From positions 1 through 53,007 of the forward strand of contig JAIPBM010000031.1 of NCBI GenBank assembly GCA_021739695.1: a stretch of DNA of 53,007 bases. The letters run 5' to 3'. Source of the DNA: Flavobacteriales bacterium. Its GTDB lineage: Bacteria; Bacteroidota; Bacteroidia; UBA10329. A program made the position numbers and the translations under genes. Under the pieces are notes generated by a model. The model did no database searches and was not told the DNA's origin. It worked only from the letters and a program-made list of their open reading frames with translations. Below, piece after piece: positions 34,901 through 42,556 of the stretch (its first letter is position 1; each line of letters starts with the position of its first letter).

Positions 34901-36613
34901 TTATTCCCTTACAAATCCCAAATCAGATTCGATATCAGAGGCTAAGTCATAAATTTCTTCGATTCGAGCCTGTTCACTGAGTAATCTGGGGTTTGTCGGG
35001 TCTAACTTCAACGCAAAAGAAATATCCAACCTTGCTTCGGAAATATACCTTTTCACTCGTGTATATTCATTGTCTCCAAAGCCCTTCGGGGCTGTAAAGC
35101 ATTTTCGCAGTACTTTGAGAAATAGGTCACTTTTTACGCGTGCCATGGGTTCATACACATCTTTATATGAGCTATCTAATTCAAGTACTTTAGAAAAATC
35201 AGAAATGGCGCCTTCATATAAATCTGAGATTCGTTCAAAGCCCTCCTTTTCAAAGAGGATAGCCGAGTGCTTTGGATCAGTATGTATTGGGATTGGCTGG
35301 TCTTTCGCGTTGTCGTCCATTCCTGAAACAGAATAGTTCACCTGAGTTTTTGCCTGAGCAGAATCAATTCGTACCGCTAGATTATATCTCGCTTGGGCCC
35401 TATTAAAATATGATTCAACGTAATCAGGTTTAATGTGTATCGCTACTGTATAGTCTTCTATTGCCGATTCAATATCGCCCATCAGTAGTTTAACACCTCC
35501 TCGACTGTTATAGCCCGATGGATTGTTGTTTCGAGAAATGACAATAGAACTCGAACAATCCACGATTGCATCATCGTAAAAACCAAGAATCATCTTCGAC
35601 TCTCCTCTGTACAAGTATGCTTCACCAAAGTCATACCTGTGCCGTATGGCATTTGAGAAGCAAGTGATTTTCAAACGAATGTCCTCAGCGACTTTCCCAG
35701 CGTTGAACCAATAATCTGCAGAATCTAAATTGCTGGGGATAGCCGCCAAAGGTGAACTTGGGTTATACGGTTCAGTAATTCCAAAGAAGGGAAGTTGCTC
35801 CCTATTTTCTTCGATGGGTGTAGTAGTGGAATAATATACTAACGCTATGATACCGACCGCGATTATGACCCCTGCAATTGCCATCAAAATCGGTGCAGAA
35901 ACACTTGATGCCACCCGCACCTTCAATCTGCGAAATGCTGACAGGGGATTCGCTTGTCGGTACTGGTCAATTTGAGCTTCAATGCTACTAAGCTCATCTG
36001 TTGTATCGCCCGATTGTCTCGCACGTTTTACTTCTGAGCCAATACGCTCTAAGGCAACGTCTTTTGCTAACGTGTTTTCACGTGGGATAAGTACCGCAAG
36101 AACGAGGCCCAGTATTCTGGTAGCAAGCCTTTTATCCTCCTCAGAGCTACGTAAATCCCATCTTATTTTTACTCCTATTGCACCGGCATAGAGTGCCAAA
36201 TCTTCAATGTCGAAGAATTTTCTTTCTTTACTATCAAAGTAGTCAAAGTATTTGGAGGAATGTAGTCGTACCTGTTTTGCCTGAACAACGGGACGGGCCT
36301 TGAATCCTTCAAACGATTCGATTGTCGGGTCTTCGCTTCCAAACCAGTGATAGATGGATTCTAAGGTCTCAGCTTTGGGTACACCGTTTGTCTGTGCCCA
36401 CTTAAAAAACGTATCGTCTCGATCGTAGTCCTCATCCCATGCAACCTCTTCGCGAAATGTTTTGCGTGTAAATGGCTGGTCGGAAACAAAAACCATTTGC
36501 GTGTGAGAATCCTCAAAACGCACCTTCAGCTTTTCTTTGAGATAGAGGCTATAGGCATACCGATCAAGAGCATGCAATCTAACTAACCTTTTTAGGTTAA
36601 GTCGGTTACGCAT
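34901..36613 (-). CDS. Membrane-anchored TPR protein of unknown role
   Basis: A protein of about 570 aa in two parts. Residues 1-235 are soluble and contain LYLKEKLKVRFEDSHTQMVF, many aromatic residues and charged helices. One membrane helix lies at about 248-270 (PILMAIAGVIIAVGIIALVY). The remainder has TPR-like repeats (YLYRGESKMILGFYDDAIVD; GGVKLLMGDIESAIEDYTVA; YVESYFNRAQARYNLAV). The topology suggests a cytoplasmic N-domain and a C-terminal scaffold on the other side. A TTG at 36634 adds seven residues; the ATG at 36613 is likelier. I do not recognise the N-domain. It converges with the integrase gene. Confidence 0.7.
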   Translation of the reverse strand: MRNRLNLKRLVRLHALDRYAYSLYLKEKLKVRFEDSHTQMVFVSDQPFTRKTFREEVAWDEDYDRDDTFFKWAQTNGVPKAETLESIYHWFGSEDPTIESFEGFKARPVVQAKQVRLHSSKYFDYFDSKERKFFDIEDLALYAGAIGVKIRWDLRSSEEDKRLATRILGLVLAVLIPRENTLAKDVALERIGSEVKRARQSGDTTDELSSIEAQIDQYRQANPLSAFRRLKVRVASSVSAPILMAIAGVIIAVGIIALVYYSTTTPIEENREQLPFFGITEPYNPSSPLAAIPSNLDSADYWFNAGKVAEDIRLKITCFSNAIRHRYDFGEAYLYRGESKMILGFYDDAIVDCSSSIVISRNNNPSGYNSRGGVKLLMGDIESAIEDYTVAIHIKPDYVESYFNRAQARYNLAVRIDSAQAKTQVNYSVSGMDDNAKDQPIPIHTDPKHSAILFEKEGFERISDLYEGAISDFSKVLELDSSYKDVYEPMARVKSDLFLKVLRKCFTAPKGFGDNEYTRVKRYISEARLDISFALKLDPTNPRLLSEQARIEEIYDLASDIESDLGFVRE

Positions 36614-36761
36614 ATTTTTCAGGTAAGAACTCAAGTCTTGGCGGAAAGGAACGGTACGAAACTAAGTTGAATTTTCCAAAGACCTTAAGGCTCTTTCGCA
36701 TCTCTAGCTATTCCCCAAACCTGCGGAGTTTTGTATCAGATTTTCAGGTAGTGGTCAAATA

Positions 36762-36862
36762 AAAAGGCCCCCATGCTAGAACATGGGGGCGACCGATCGA
36801 CCTGGGGACACAACGAATGAGATTACCCAGATGCTATTATCGGCCCTTCGCAAAAACGAAGC
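36762..36862 (-). ncRNA. Candidate structured small RNA, about 100 nt
   Basis: Transcribed leftward from about 36862. It folds into hairpin 1 (CTTCG / CGAAG at 36861-36846), then a stem GGCCGAT / ATCGGTC (36845-36839 with 36797-36791) that encloses CTGGG / CCCAG (36830-36826 with 36806-36802), and finally the terminator. All arms are complementary and lie exactly between a near-consensus promoter and the terminator. No convincing start and stop for a peptide were seen. It may be an antisense or regulatory RNA controlling mobilization or maintenance of the element. Confidence 0.65.
36767..36790 (-). terminator. Intrinsic terminator of the small RNA
   Basis: GCCCCCATG and CATGGGGGC form a perfect 9-bp stem with a 6-base loop. 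On the minus strand it is followed by CTTTTTATTT, which gives the U-tract. No minus-strand gene lies just upstream that would otherwise need it. Confidence 0.88.
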
Positions 36863-36868
36863 ATACCT

Positions 36869-36898
36869 AGTATAGCATGGCGGTAATGAATCTGTCAA
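36869..36898 (-). promoter_or_regulatory. Near-consensus sigma70 promoter for the small RNA
   Basis: On the minus strand TTGACA (36898-36893) is separated by 18 bases from TATACT (36874-36869), close to the TTGACA-N17-TATAAT consensus. Bacteroidota housekeeping promoters normally look like TTTG-N19-TAnnTTTG. A proteobacterial-type promoter would therefore be unusual here and could point to a broad-host-range history. A second TTGACA and a TCCCTT-GTCA-AAGGGA hairpin (36903-36918) lie just upstream. Confidence 0.6.
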
Positions 36899-37083
36899 GA
36901 GGTCCCTTGTCAAAGGGAACTTGACCGTTTTTCTTCATAAGTGTTGGTCTCCATCTCGGCTACTTGAAAATCATTGAAAGATGAACCTCAAGAATGAACC
37001 GAAATGAAAACAACTCCGAAACACCAACCCACAGAGCTTCCGCGTTCTTCGCGTCACCTCGACTTCAACCACCTACTTAAGGT

Positions 37084-37132
37084 ATGGTGGGCAACCCACG
37101 CATCTGAACAGACTTCAGATGACCCACACCAT
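37084..37132. other. Hairpin cluster upstream of the mob operon
   Basis: GTGGG-CAA-CCCAC (37087-37099) and CATCTGAA-CAGAC-TTCAGATG (37101-37121) are two perfect, adjacent inverted repeats. CCCACACCAT (37123-37132) can also pair with ATGGTGGG (37084-37091), giving an alternative larger fold. The cluster is 135 bp before the first mob-operon gene in a stretch (36899-37266) with no convincing coding region. This is the location expected for an origin of transfer or an operator. oriT identity is inference. Confidence 0.5.
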
Positions 37133-37266
37133 CAGAATTCGAGCGGCAAGAATGGCTCTCACCAACGAGGCGTTCCATGACGTTGCATCTACTCCTCAAC
37201 CTTGGTATGATAGAATCACACATCAAACACAACCTAAACAAGTCAAACCATCAAACAACAGTAAAA

Positions 37267-38319
37267 ATGAAAACGTCAATACTTTCCTCCAACGGCAAGA
37301 GCCAGCTTGAAGCAATCGAACAGGAAATTCACCGGAAGCATACACGGCTCAATGACGAATCAAAGGACAAAGGCCGCTTCTTCGGAAGGCAAAACGTGCC
37401 CTTGCCCAAGCAACCCATCAACCACTACATCCGCTTCATCGTGGAAGGGTACAAGGTCATCTTTCAGGAAGCAAAACGCGACATTGAAAAGATCAGCAGT
37501 GATATGGATTCGACCATTGAACAGCTTGACGACCGTATCTCACAGTTCACCGAAGTCTCCCGTCATCTGACATATAACCTCGCAATCCTTGACAAGGAAC
37601 TGCCCAAGGATACCACGGGCTACCCATGGAGCTTCTTGCCATATGCAATAGTGGCTGTCATTTTCATGTTGGCCGCAGAAACGGGGTTCAACGGAGTTGC
37701 CTTCCAGATTTTTGGACAAAGCCTCTTCTTTTCAGTGATCATGGCCGTGGGTGTTTCTGCTTCCATCATGCTTCTGTTCCATGGCTATAGAAAGACCCTC
37801 GCTCTCGCCAAGACCCCAGCAACAAGATGGCTCATCATACTGGGGTGGGTGGTCTTCTACACCGTGGTCTTCTATTTCCTAGCCCAGCTTCGGATGGACT
37901 ACTTGAAAGCCGTTGATAGTGCAGAAGAGATTTCTCCCGTGATGTTCATCCTTGTGAACTGGTTACTCCTCCTTGCTACAGGATATGTGCTCTCAAAATT
38001 CCCGACATGGGAAGCTCTGAAGGTGAAATTGACCCGAAAGCAGATGGAAAAGAACATTGCAGATAAAGCAAGGCAAAAGGCAGAGACAGAGCGGGAATTG
38101 GCAGAAATGCAGACGTACCGCAGAGCCGTATCAATAGACTACGGGAACATGCCGAAGTATGAGACGAACATGCGGGACTGGATAAACTCACTTGCCCGAC
38201 AGAGTGTTTCCGACTTTCTGCACGAGAACATCCAGTATCGTACGGACGGAAATTCCAGCTTCGGAAATTTTGATGTCGATGACCCCTTGCAACAGAACCT
38301 TCAAATCACAACGCCATGA
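37267..38319 (+). CDS. Coiled-coil multi-spanning membrane protein, first mob-operon gene
   Basis: A 350-aa protein starting at ATG 37267, since upstream in-frame starts lie in the hairpin region. Residues about 45-110 are charged and helical (YKVIFQEAKRDIEKISSDMD), with a predicted coiled coil. Four membrane segments follow at about 120-250 (AIVAVIFMLAAETGFNGVAF; FFSVIMAVGVSASIMLLF; WLIILGWVVFYTVVFYFLA; VMFILVNWLLLLATGYVLS). A second helical region rich in Lys, Glu and Gln (KQMEKNIADKARQKAETERE) forms the tail. I do not recognise the family. Its place in the mob operon suggests a membrane partner for transfer or for the element's entry. Confidence 0.8.
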   Translation: MKTSILSSNGKSQLEAIEQEIHRKHTRLNDESKDKGRFFGRQNVPLPKQPINHYIRFIVEGYKVIFQEAKRDIEKISSDMDSTIEQLDDRISQFTEVSRHLTYNLAILDKELPKDTTGYPWSFLPYAIVAVIFMLAAETGFNGVAFQIFGQSLFFSVIMAVGVSASIMLLFHGYRKTLALAKTPATRWLIILGWVVFYTVVFYFLAQLRMDYLKAVDSAEEISPVMFILVNWLLLLATGYVLSKFPTWEALKVKLTRKQMEKNIADKARQKAETERELAEMQTYRRAVSIDYGNMPKYETNMRDWINSLARQSVSDFLHENIQYRTDGNSSFGNFDVDDPLQQNLQITTP

Positions 38320-39035
38320 GACCCATACATATCATTCCCGCAATCTTGCTGATCGGCATGGCTCTGATCATATGCACAGCTAACGGCCAGACATATAATA
38401 AGGAGGTCGTTCTCCTCAGCGATATGACCGATGCAGAGGGGCTACAACCGGAAATGGACATCATCAGGGAACATTTCCACTTCAAGAAAGATCCCTGGTC
38501 CGGAATTCGGTTCACCTATCTCGCCATCACTGACCTCCGTCTGAACAGAGAACAGAGGGTCACGTTACCGAAGAAGAATGTCTGGTTTTCGAACCAACTT
38601 GACAGAAATAGGGAAGTGAAGGAGTTCCTAACGGAGTTCGATCGAATATCAGCCGAACAGCGAACTGCACCGAAAGGCAGGGGGTATTCCTCCGTGTATC
38701 TGCCATTGGCGAAGCAGCTAAATGCACTCGCCAATACCAAGGTAGATGAACGGATACTCATTGTGTACAGCGACCTGATGGAGCATGGGGACATTTCCTT
38801 CTATGACCCAAAGACATTCACAACCCTGAAGGACGACCCCACACGCATCATCTCACTATTCCAACGGCAACAGATGTTGAGCGATCTCAAGGGTGTCACG
38901 GTGTATCTGGTGTACCGGCCTCTGGAACTGAAACAAGACCATCAATTCTCCGTGACATCAAAGCTGTATAAACAGATGTTGGAGAAACGAGGTGCAAAAG
39001 TGATCATACAAGCAGGTCTCAATTTCACTCAATAG
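38316..39035 (+). CDS. Exported protein with vWA-like core
   Basis: A 239-aa protein with signal peptide PIHIIPAILLIGMALIICTA then NGQ, so it crosses the inner membrane. The mature region has alternating beta/alpha segments: EVVLLSDMTDAEGLQPEMD, RILIVYSDLMEHGDISF and LKGVTVYLVYRPLELKQDH. The LSDMTD and YSDLMEHG loops recall the metal site of a vWA/Rossmann-type fold, but the canonical DxSxS is absent. It overlaps the upstream gene by ATGA and so is co-translated. It may be the periplasmic partner of the four-helix protein. Confidence 0.8.
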   Translation: MRPIHIIPAILLIGMALIICTANGQTYNKEVVLLSDMTDAEGLQPEMDIIREHFHFKKDPWSGIRFTYLAITDLRLNREQRVTLPKKNVWFSNQLDRNREVKEFLTEFDRISAEQRTAPKGRGYSSVYLPLAKQLNALANTKVDERILIVYSDLMEHGDISFYDPKTFTTLKDDPTRIISLFQRQQMLSDLKGVTVYLVYRPLELKQDHQFSVTSKLYKQMLEKRGAKVIIQAGLNFTQ

Positions 39036-39037
39036 GC

Positions 39038-39193
39038 ATGAGCAAGAACAACAATGATTCGATAATGAGCATGATCGGGGATGTAGTGATCCTCTTAGGG
39101 AAAACAGTGCTCTGGATTACCGTGGCCATCCTCAAGCTGATGTCCTATTTGCTCCGCGCATCGGAAGAACTATTACGAACCATTCTTAAGTAA
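39038..39193 (+). CDS. 51-aa single-pass membrane protein
   Basis: This small gene runs ATG AGC AAG ... AAG TAA between two operon genes, 2 bp after one stop and 4 bp before the next start. The product has a polar start (MSKNNNDSIMSM), one hydrophobic helix (IGDVVILLGKTVLWITVAIL) and an amphipathic basic tail. Tight packing and good codon continuity make it a likely real gene. It could be a small accessory subunit of the coupling protein or of the upstream membrane protein. Confidence 0.7.
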   Translation: MSKNNNDSIMSMIGDVVILLGKTVLWITVAILKLMSYLLRASEELLRTILK

Positions 39194-39197
39194 CACC

Positions 39198-40646
39198 ATG
39201 GACAACATCTTACTTTCATTCTCCCCGAATTTCTTTCATGTAATCGTAATATTTATCGCGGTGGCCGTTATCGTTCGCCTCTTAGGAAATGAAGAACGTA
39301 AACAGGACTATGATGATGAATTTGGAGATGCGTCGTCGTTAATTTCAAGATGGAACAAAGGCTTCTGGATTGGTGAAGGTCGCATCACAAGAGAGCAATC
39401 CTTCAAACATACAGTCCTCATTGGTCAAAGCGGAGGAGGGAAAACCTCGGCTGGACTCATACCAACCGCCTTAGGGATGGACGATTGTTCGCTCATCTTC
39501 TTGGATCCGGCAAAGGAACTCTTCAAGCGAACGGCAGGTCATTTGCGGAGCAAGGGATATAGAATCAAAGTGCTTGACCTCAAGAAGCCAGACCGTTCCA
39601 TCGGATTCAACCCACTCCAACGAGCAACGACCAGCACTGACTTGAACATTTTGGCTGAAATGGTGGTAGCACCTCAATCACGTCAAAGTAAGGATATATT
39701 TTGGCCTCAAATGGCGGCTCGACTACTCGTTGTATTCTTCAAAATTCAGAAGCAGTTACCACAAGAGTTTCAGAATCTCGCCAACACCCGCCACCTTGCC
39801 AACCTCTTGCAGGGTGACCCAAAGAAGATGGATAAGCTGTATGCCACCTTCGCTGATGATACCCTTTTCGGAGAATATAAAGCCATTATCAGTCAGGACG
39901 ACAAACTACTATCAAACGTGCTCGCAACAGTCCAGAGTAGTCTTCGCATTTTCGATGATTCTGCGGTCGCAAGATGCACGTCTGCGGACACATTGGACCT
40001 CCAAAAGTTCCGAAAGGAAAAGACTGCCCTGTATATCTGGACGGATATCATGGACGCCTCCTACTATTCCTTCCTACTGGAAATATGGTTCACACAGCTT
40101 TTTCGAGACTTCATGAAATCTATTCCTGATAAAGGGAAGCTGGATGTGTTCATCCTTGCGGATGAGATGGGGTCACTCACTATCAAGGGATTTGCAGAGG
40201 CGCTTGCCAACCTTCGCAAGTACAGAGTTGGAATCATGTACGCCATCCAATCACGGGCACAGCTCATTGAACGCTATGGACGACATGACGCGGATACTCT
40301 TTTGGCAAATTCATGGGGCAAGCTCATTTTCCCCGGCATGGAAACAGATCTTGCTCAAGAACTAGAAAAACGTCTTGGTCGATGGACGTTTGAGCGGGAG
40401 GACGGCCATCGGGGAACCAGAGAGCTAATGACAATTTCGGAATTGACCCACATGAAAGAGGGCACAGCAATGTACACGGCTGGGGCGAATCGCCCCATGA
40501 AAGTGACGGTTACCCCCTACTTCAAGGACTGGTCGTTAAAGTCAAAAAGTGAAATGCCCCTCCCGAAAATTTCAGGAGGCATTCCTAATGAGCTGACTTT
40601 TATAGATGTCGATGCTCTCGTAAGGAGCAAGAAGGAACATGTCTAA
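39198..40646 (+). CDS. VirD4/TraG-like type IV coupling protein
   Basis: A 482-aa ATPase that connects the relaxosome to a type IV secretion channel. One N-terminal membrane helix (FFHVIVIFIAVAVIVRLL) precedes the ATPase. Walker A is GQSGGGKTS at residues 76-84, followed by LIFLDPAKELFKRTAG. Walker B is VFILADEMGSL with D322/E323, and a TraM-recognition-like C-terminal region follows. The protein is short compared with full TraG (about 600 or more), as in mobilizable elements. It overlaps mobC by 8 bp. Confidence 0.9.
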   Translation: MDNILLSFSPNFFHVIVIFIAVAVIVRLLGNEERKQDYDDEFGDASSLISRWNKGFWIGEGRITREQSFKHTVLIGQSGGGKTSAGLIPTALGMDDCSLIFLDPAKELFKRTAGHLRSKGYRIKVLDLKKPDRSIGFNPLQRATTSTDLNILAEMVVAPQSRQSKDIFWPQMAARLLVVFFKIQKQLPQEFQNLANTRHLANLLQGDPKKMDKLYATFADDTLFGEYKAIISQDDKLLSNVLATVQSSLRIFDDSAVARCTSADTLDLQKFRKEKTALYIWTDIMDASYYSFLLEIWFTQLFRDFMKSIPDKGKLDVFILADEMGSLTIKGFAEALANLRKYRVGIMYAIQSRAQLIERYGRHDADTLLANSWGKLIFPGMETDLAQELEKRLGRWTFEREDGHRGTRELMTISELTHMKEGTAMYTAGANRPMKVTVTPYFKDWSLKSKSEMPLPKISGGIPNELTFIDVDALVRSKKEHV

Positions 40647-41127
40647 AGATTCTGGACATAGAGAAAAAGCGACTGAACGCAAAAAGCGATTCCGAGATAG
40701 GAACCGCACCTTCACCTTGAGCTTACCGAAGAAAGAGGCCCAAGGACTGGAAAAACACGCAATCAAGAAGGGATATAAGGTTCCTGACTATCTCAAAGCC
40801 ATCATCTACGTTGACATGCATGGAACAGGATACGTCATGCCATCAGATAATCGGCTACAAGAACTTTCTCTCGCGATACGAAGGATTGGGAACAACGCTA
40901 ACCAACTTACCCGCTATGCTCACCACGAGAAGGGTATCACCATGGAGGAAGTGAAACAGTTTCAATCCTTGCTCCTACGATTGGAAAGTGAAATCCGAGA
41001 AGCAATAACGCACCCTGCCAACATCCTTGATCTGCTTCGCAACCATCTGCAGACACGACCTCAGGACAGAAATTTGCTGATACAATATCTCTATGATCAT
41101 CAAGATTCTCCCCGTCAAGACTTATAA
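40639..41127 (+). CDS. MobC-like mobilization protein
   Basis: A 162-aa basic protein with a ribbon-helix-helix-like N-terminus (RDRNRTFTLSLPKKEAQGLE). LAIRRIGNNANQLTRYAH is the conserved MobC signature. MobC opens oriT DNA for the relaxase and forms part of the relaxosome. It overlaps the coupling-protein gene by 8 bp and the relaxase gene by 35 bp, which points to tight translational coupling. Confidence 0.88.
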   Translation: MSKDSGHREKATERKKRFRDRNRTFTLSLPKKEAQGLEKHAIKKGYKVPDYLKAIIYVDMHGTGYVMPSDNRLQELSLAIRRIGNNANQLTRYAHHEKGITMEEVKQFQSLLLRLESEIREAITHPANILDLLRNHLQTRPQDRNLLIQYLYDHQDSPRQDL

Positions 41128-41938
41128 CGCGGTGGCGAATGTCGTTGCCTACATCGCAACTGACAAAGGCCGCATAGAAGACCATCATAGGCAGGGAATT
41201 TTTCATAATCTCAACCGCACCGATCTTGATGGGATAACTCAGGAGTTGCGGACCAACTATGCTGACTTTGCCCGAAAAAGGAAAGGGGGAAACAAGGCTC
41301 GACATGTCATCCTATCAGTCAATCCTTTGGATAGAGACAAGATGACTGTGGAGATTATGGACGACCTCGTTCATACCTACATCCAAAAAACGTTTCCCAA
41401 CGCTATCGTATTCGGTACCCACCATCAATCTGAACAGCATTGGCACACTCACCTTGTTGTGAGTGCCAATGAACTCATGAGTAAAGAAGCAACGCGACTT
41501 TCCAAAGAACAACTCAAAACGATTCACATGGAAATGCTCCGGTACATGCGAGAGCAGCATCCTTCTCTTACCATTGGCATCAATGAACAAGCATGGGGCA
41601 AGAAGGAATTCAGCGAACGCGCCTACTACAAGCAAAAGCGGAATCCTGAACTGAAGCTCACACGCGAAGAACTCACGGAGCGGGTGCAAGGCATTTTCCG
41701 CATATCGGAAAACTCAGGGCACTTCTATGAGAATCTGCGAAAAGAAGGGCTCACCACCTATGACCTGAAAGGCAAGGTGCAGGGCATCCTATGGGACAGC
41801 GAGGGGAAAAAGATGAGGTTTGCGAGACTCGGTCTTGACCCTATGGCAGTCCAAGAACTGGACGCTCAAAGTGAACGGCTCAATCAGCTTGACCGCATTA
41901 GAGATATGGCGCGTCCGGCATCTGGTCTTGAGCGATGA
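41093..41938 (+). CDS. MOBP-type relaxase (MobA/VirD2-like)
   Basis: This 281-aa relaxase nicks oriT and carries the strand into the recipient. Y11 or Y20 near the N-terminus (LPVKTYNAVANVVAYIATDK) is the likely nucleophile. The metal-binding three-His motif is HWHTHLVVSAN (H116, H118, H120). The C-terminal part is basic. The protein lacks the long helicase or primase extensions seen in larger relaxases. It is the last gene of the mob operon; a convergent small gene ends 2 bp away. Confidence 0.9.
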   Translation: MIIKILPVKTYNAVANVVAYIATDKGRIEDHHRQGIFHNLNRTDLDGITQELRTNYADFARKRKGGNKARHVILSVNPLDRDKMTVEIMDDLVHTYIQKTFPNAIVFGTHHQSEQHWHTHLVVSANELMSKEATRLSKEQLKTIHMEMLRYMREQHPSLTIGINEQAWGKKEFSERAYYKQKRNPELKLTREELTERVQGIFRISENSGHFYENLRKEGLTTYDLKGKVQGILWDSEGKKMRFARLGLDPMAVQELDAQSERLNQLDRIRDMARPASGLER

Positions 41939-41939
41939 C

Positions 41940-42266
41940 CTACTGTTGCCGTCTCTCCTCTCTAATCTGGTTTATGGTTCTCCAAAGTTCAGAGTCCTCT
42001 TCAAACAACTCATCCGGAAGAATGAACCATACGGGATTGGCTGATGAGATCGGCATCCCCAAACACTCTTTTTTTCCCGCCAGTTTCTCTTCGTCCTCTT
42101 GCTCCCGCATAGAGGCATTCCATCGCATCCCAATGACCTTCGAGCTATTACCCCAGCTCATTTCAGCAATGGATACATTCTCGGCACCGCCATCAAAGCG
42201 CACCTGAAGATCCCGGATCATATCTCGGGGACTTCTCACATTTCTTGGGTTTCTATATCTCAACAT
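41940..42266 (-). CDS. Hypothetical protein convergent with the relaxase gene
   Basis: A 108-aa soluble protein (RDLQVRFDGGAENVSIAEMS; MGMPISSANPVWFILPDELF-like C-half) with no signal or membrane helix. Composition is balanced and the reading frame is continuous, so it looks like a real gene rather than an antisense shadow. I do not recognise it. It starts close to the large inverted repeat at 42334-42389, across which it diverges from the radical-SAM operon. Confidence 0.62.
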   Translation of the reverse strand: MLRYRNPRNVRSPRDMIRDLQVRFDGGAENVSIAEMSWGNSSKVIGMRWNASMREQEDEEKLAGKKECLGMPISSANPVWFILPDELFEEDSELWRTINQIREERRQQ

Positions 42267-42317
42267 GTTCCTTGATTTTTATCGTGCGTTCAGTCCACGA
42301 AGGTACGATAGAGAGGT

Positions 42318-42389
42318 GCAGGATTCTTCCTGCCAAGATCGCCTTGTGAAAGAGAATCGCCCTAGCGTTCCAGTCACAAGGCTATCTTG
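42318..42389. repeat. Nested inverted repeats between divergent genes
   Basis: CAAGATCGCCTTGTGA (42334-42349) and TCACAAGGCTATCTTG (42374-42389) are 16-bp arms with one mismatch, separated by 24 bases. A second hairpin, GCAGGA-TTCT-TCCTGC, lies just outside at 42318-42333. Together they span most of the 150-bp gap. Possible roles are an oriT-like site next to the relaxase gene, a regulator site for the divergent promoters, or a structured leader. No T-run follows, so an intrinsic terminator is less likely. Confidence 0.6.
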
Positions 42390-42495
42390 CACTGCACTGA
42401 CCTCACATCCTTCAATTGAGCGACATACCCAAATCAGTTCGTCCGAAGATTGAAACGAAAGTTTGTACATTTCCCGACTTAACCATCAAAGCTAG

Positions 42496-42524
42496 TTGCT
42501 CGGCATGCAATTTATATACATTTG
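42496..42524 (+). promoter_or_regulatory. Bacteroidota-type promoter for the radical-SAM operon
   Basis: TACATTTG at 42517-42524 matches TAnnTTTG, and a TTG at 42496-42498 sits 18 bases upstream as a partial -33 element. A transcript would begin around 42531-42534, leaving a short leader before the ATG at 42557. This favours that start over the upstream TTG at 42416. Confidence 0.45.
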
Positions 42525-42556
42525 ATTCAGAAGCAACTGATGTTTACTACTATAAT

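Noticed and set aside
37119-37310. Plus-strand frame upstream of the first mob-operon gene
   Set aside because: It overlaps the inverted repeats and the start of the better frame at 37267.
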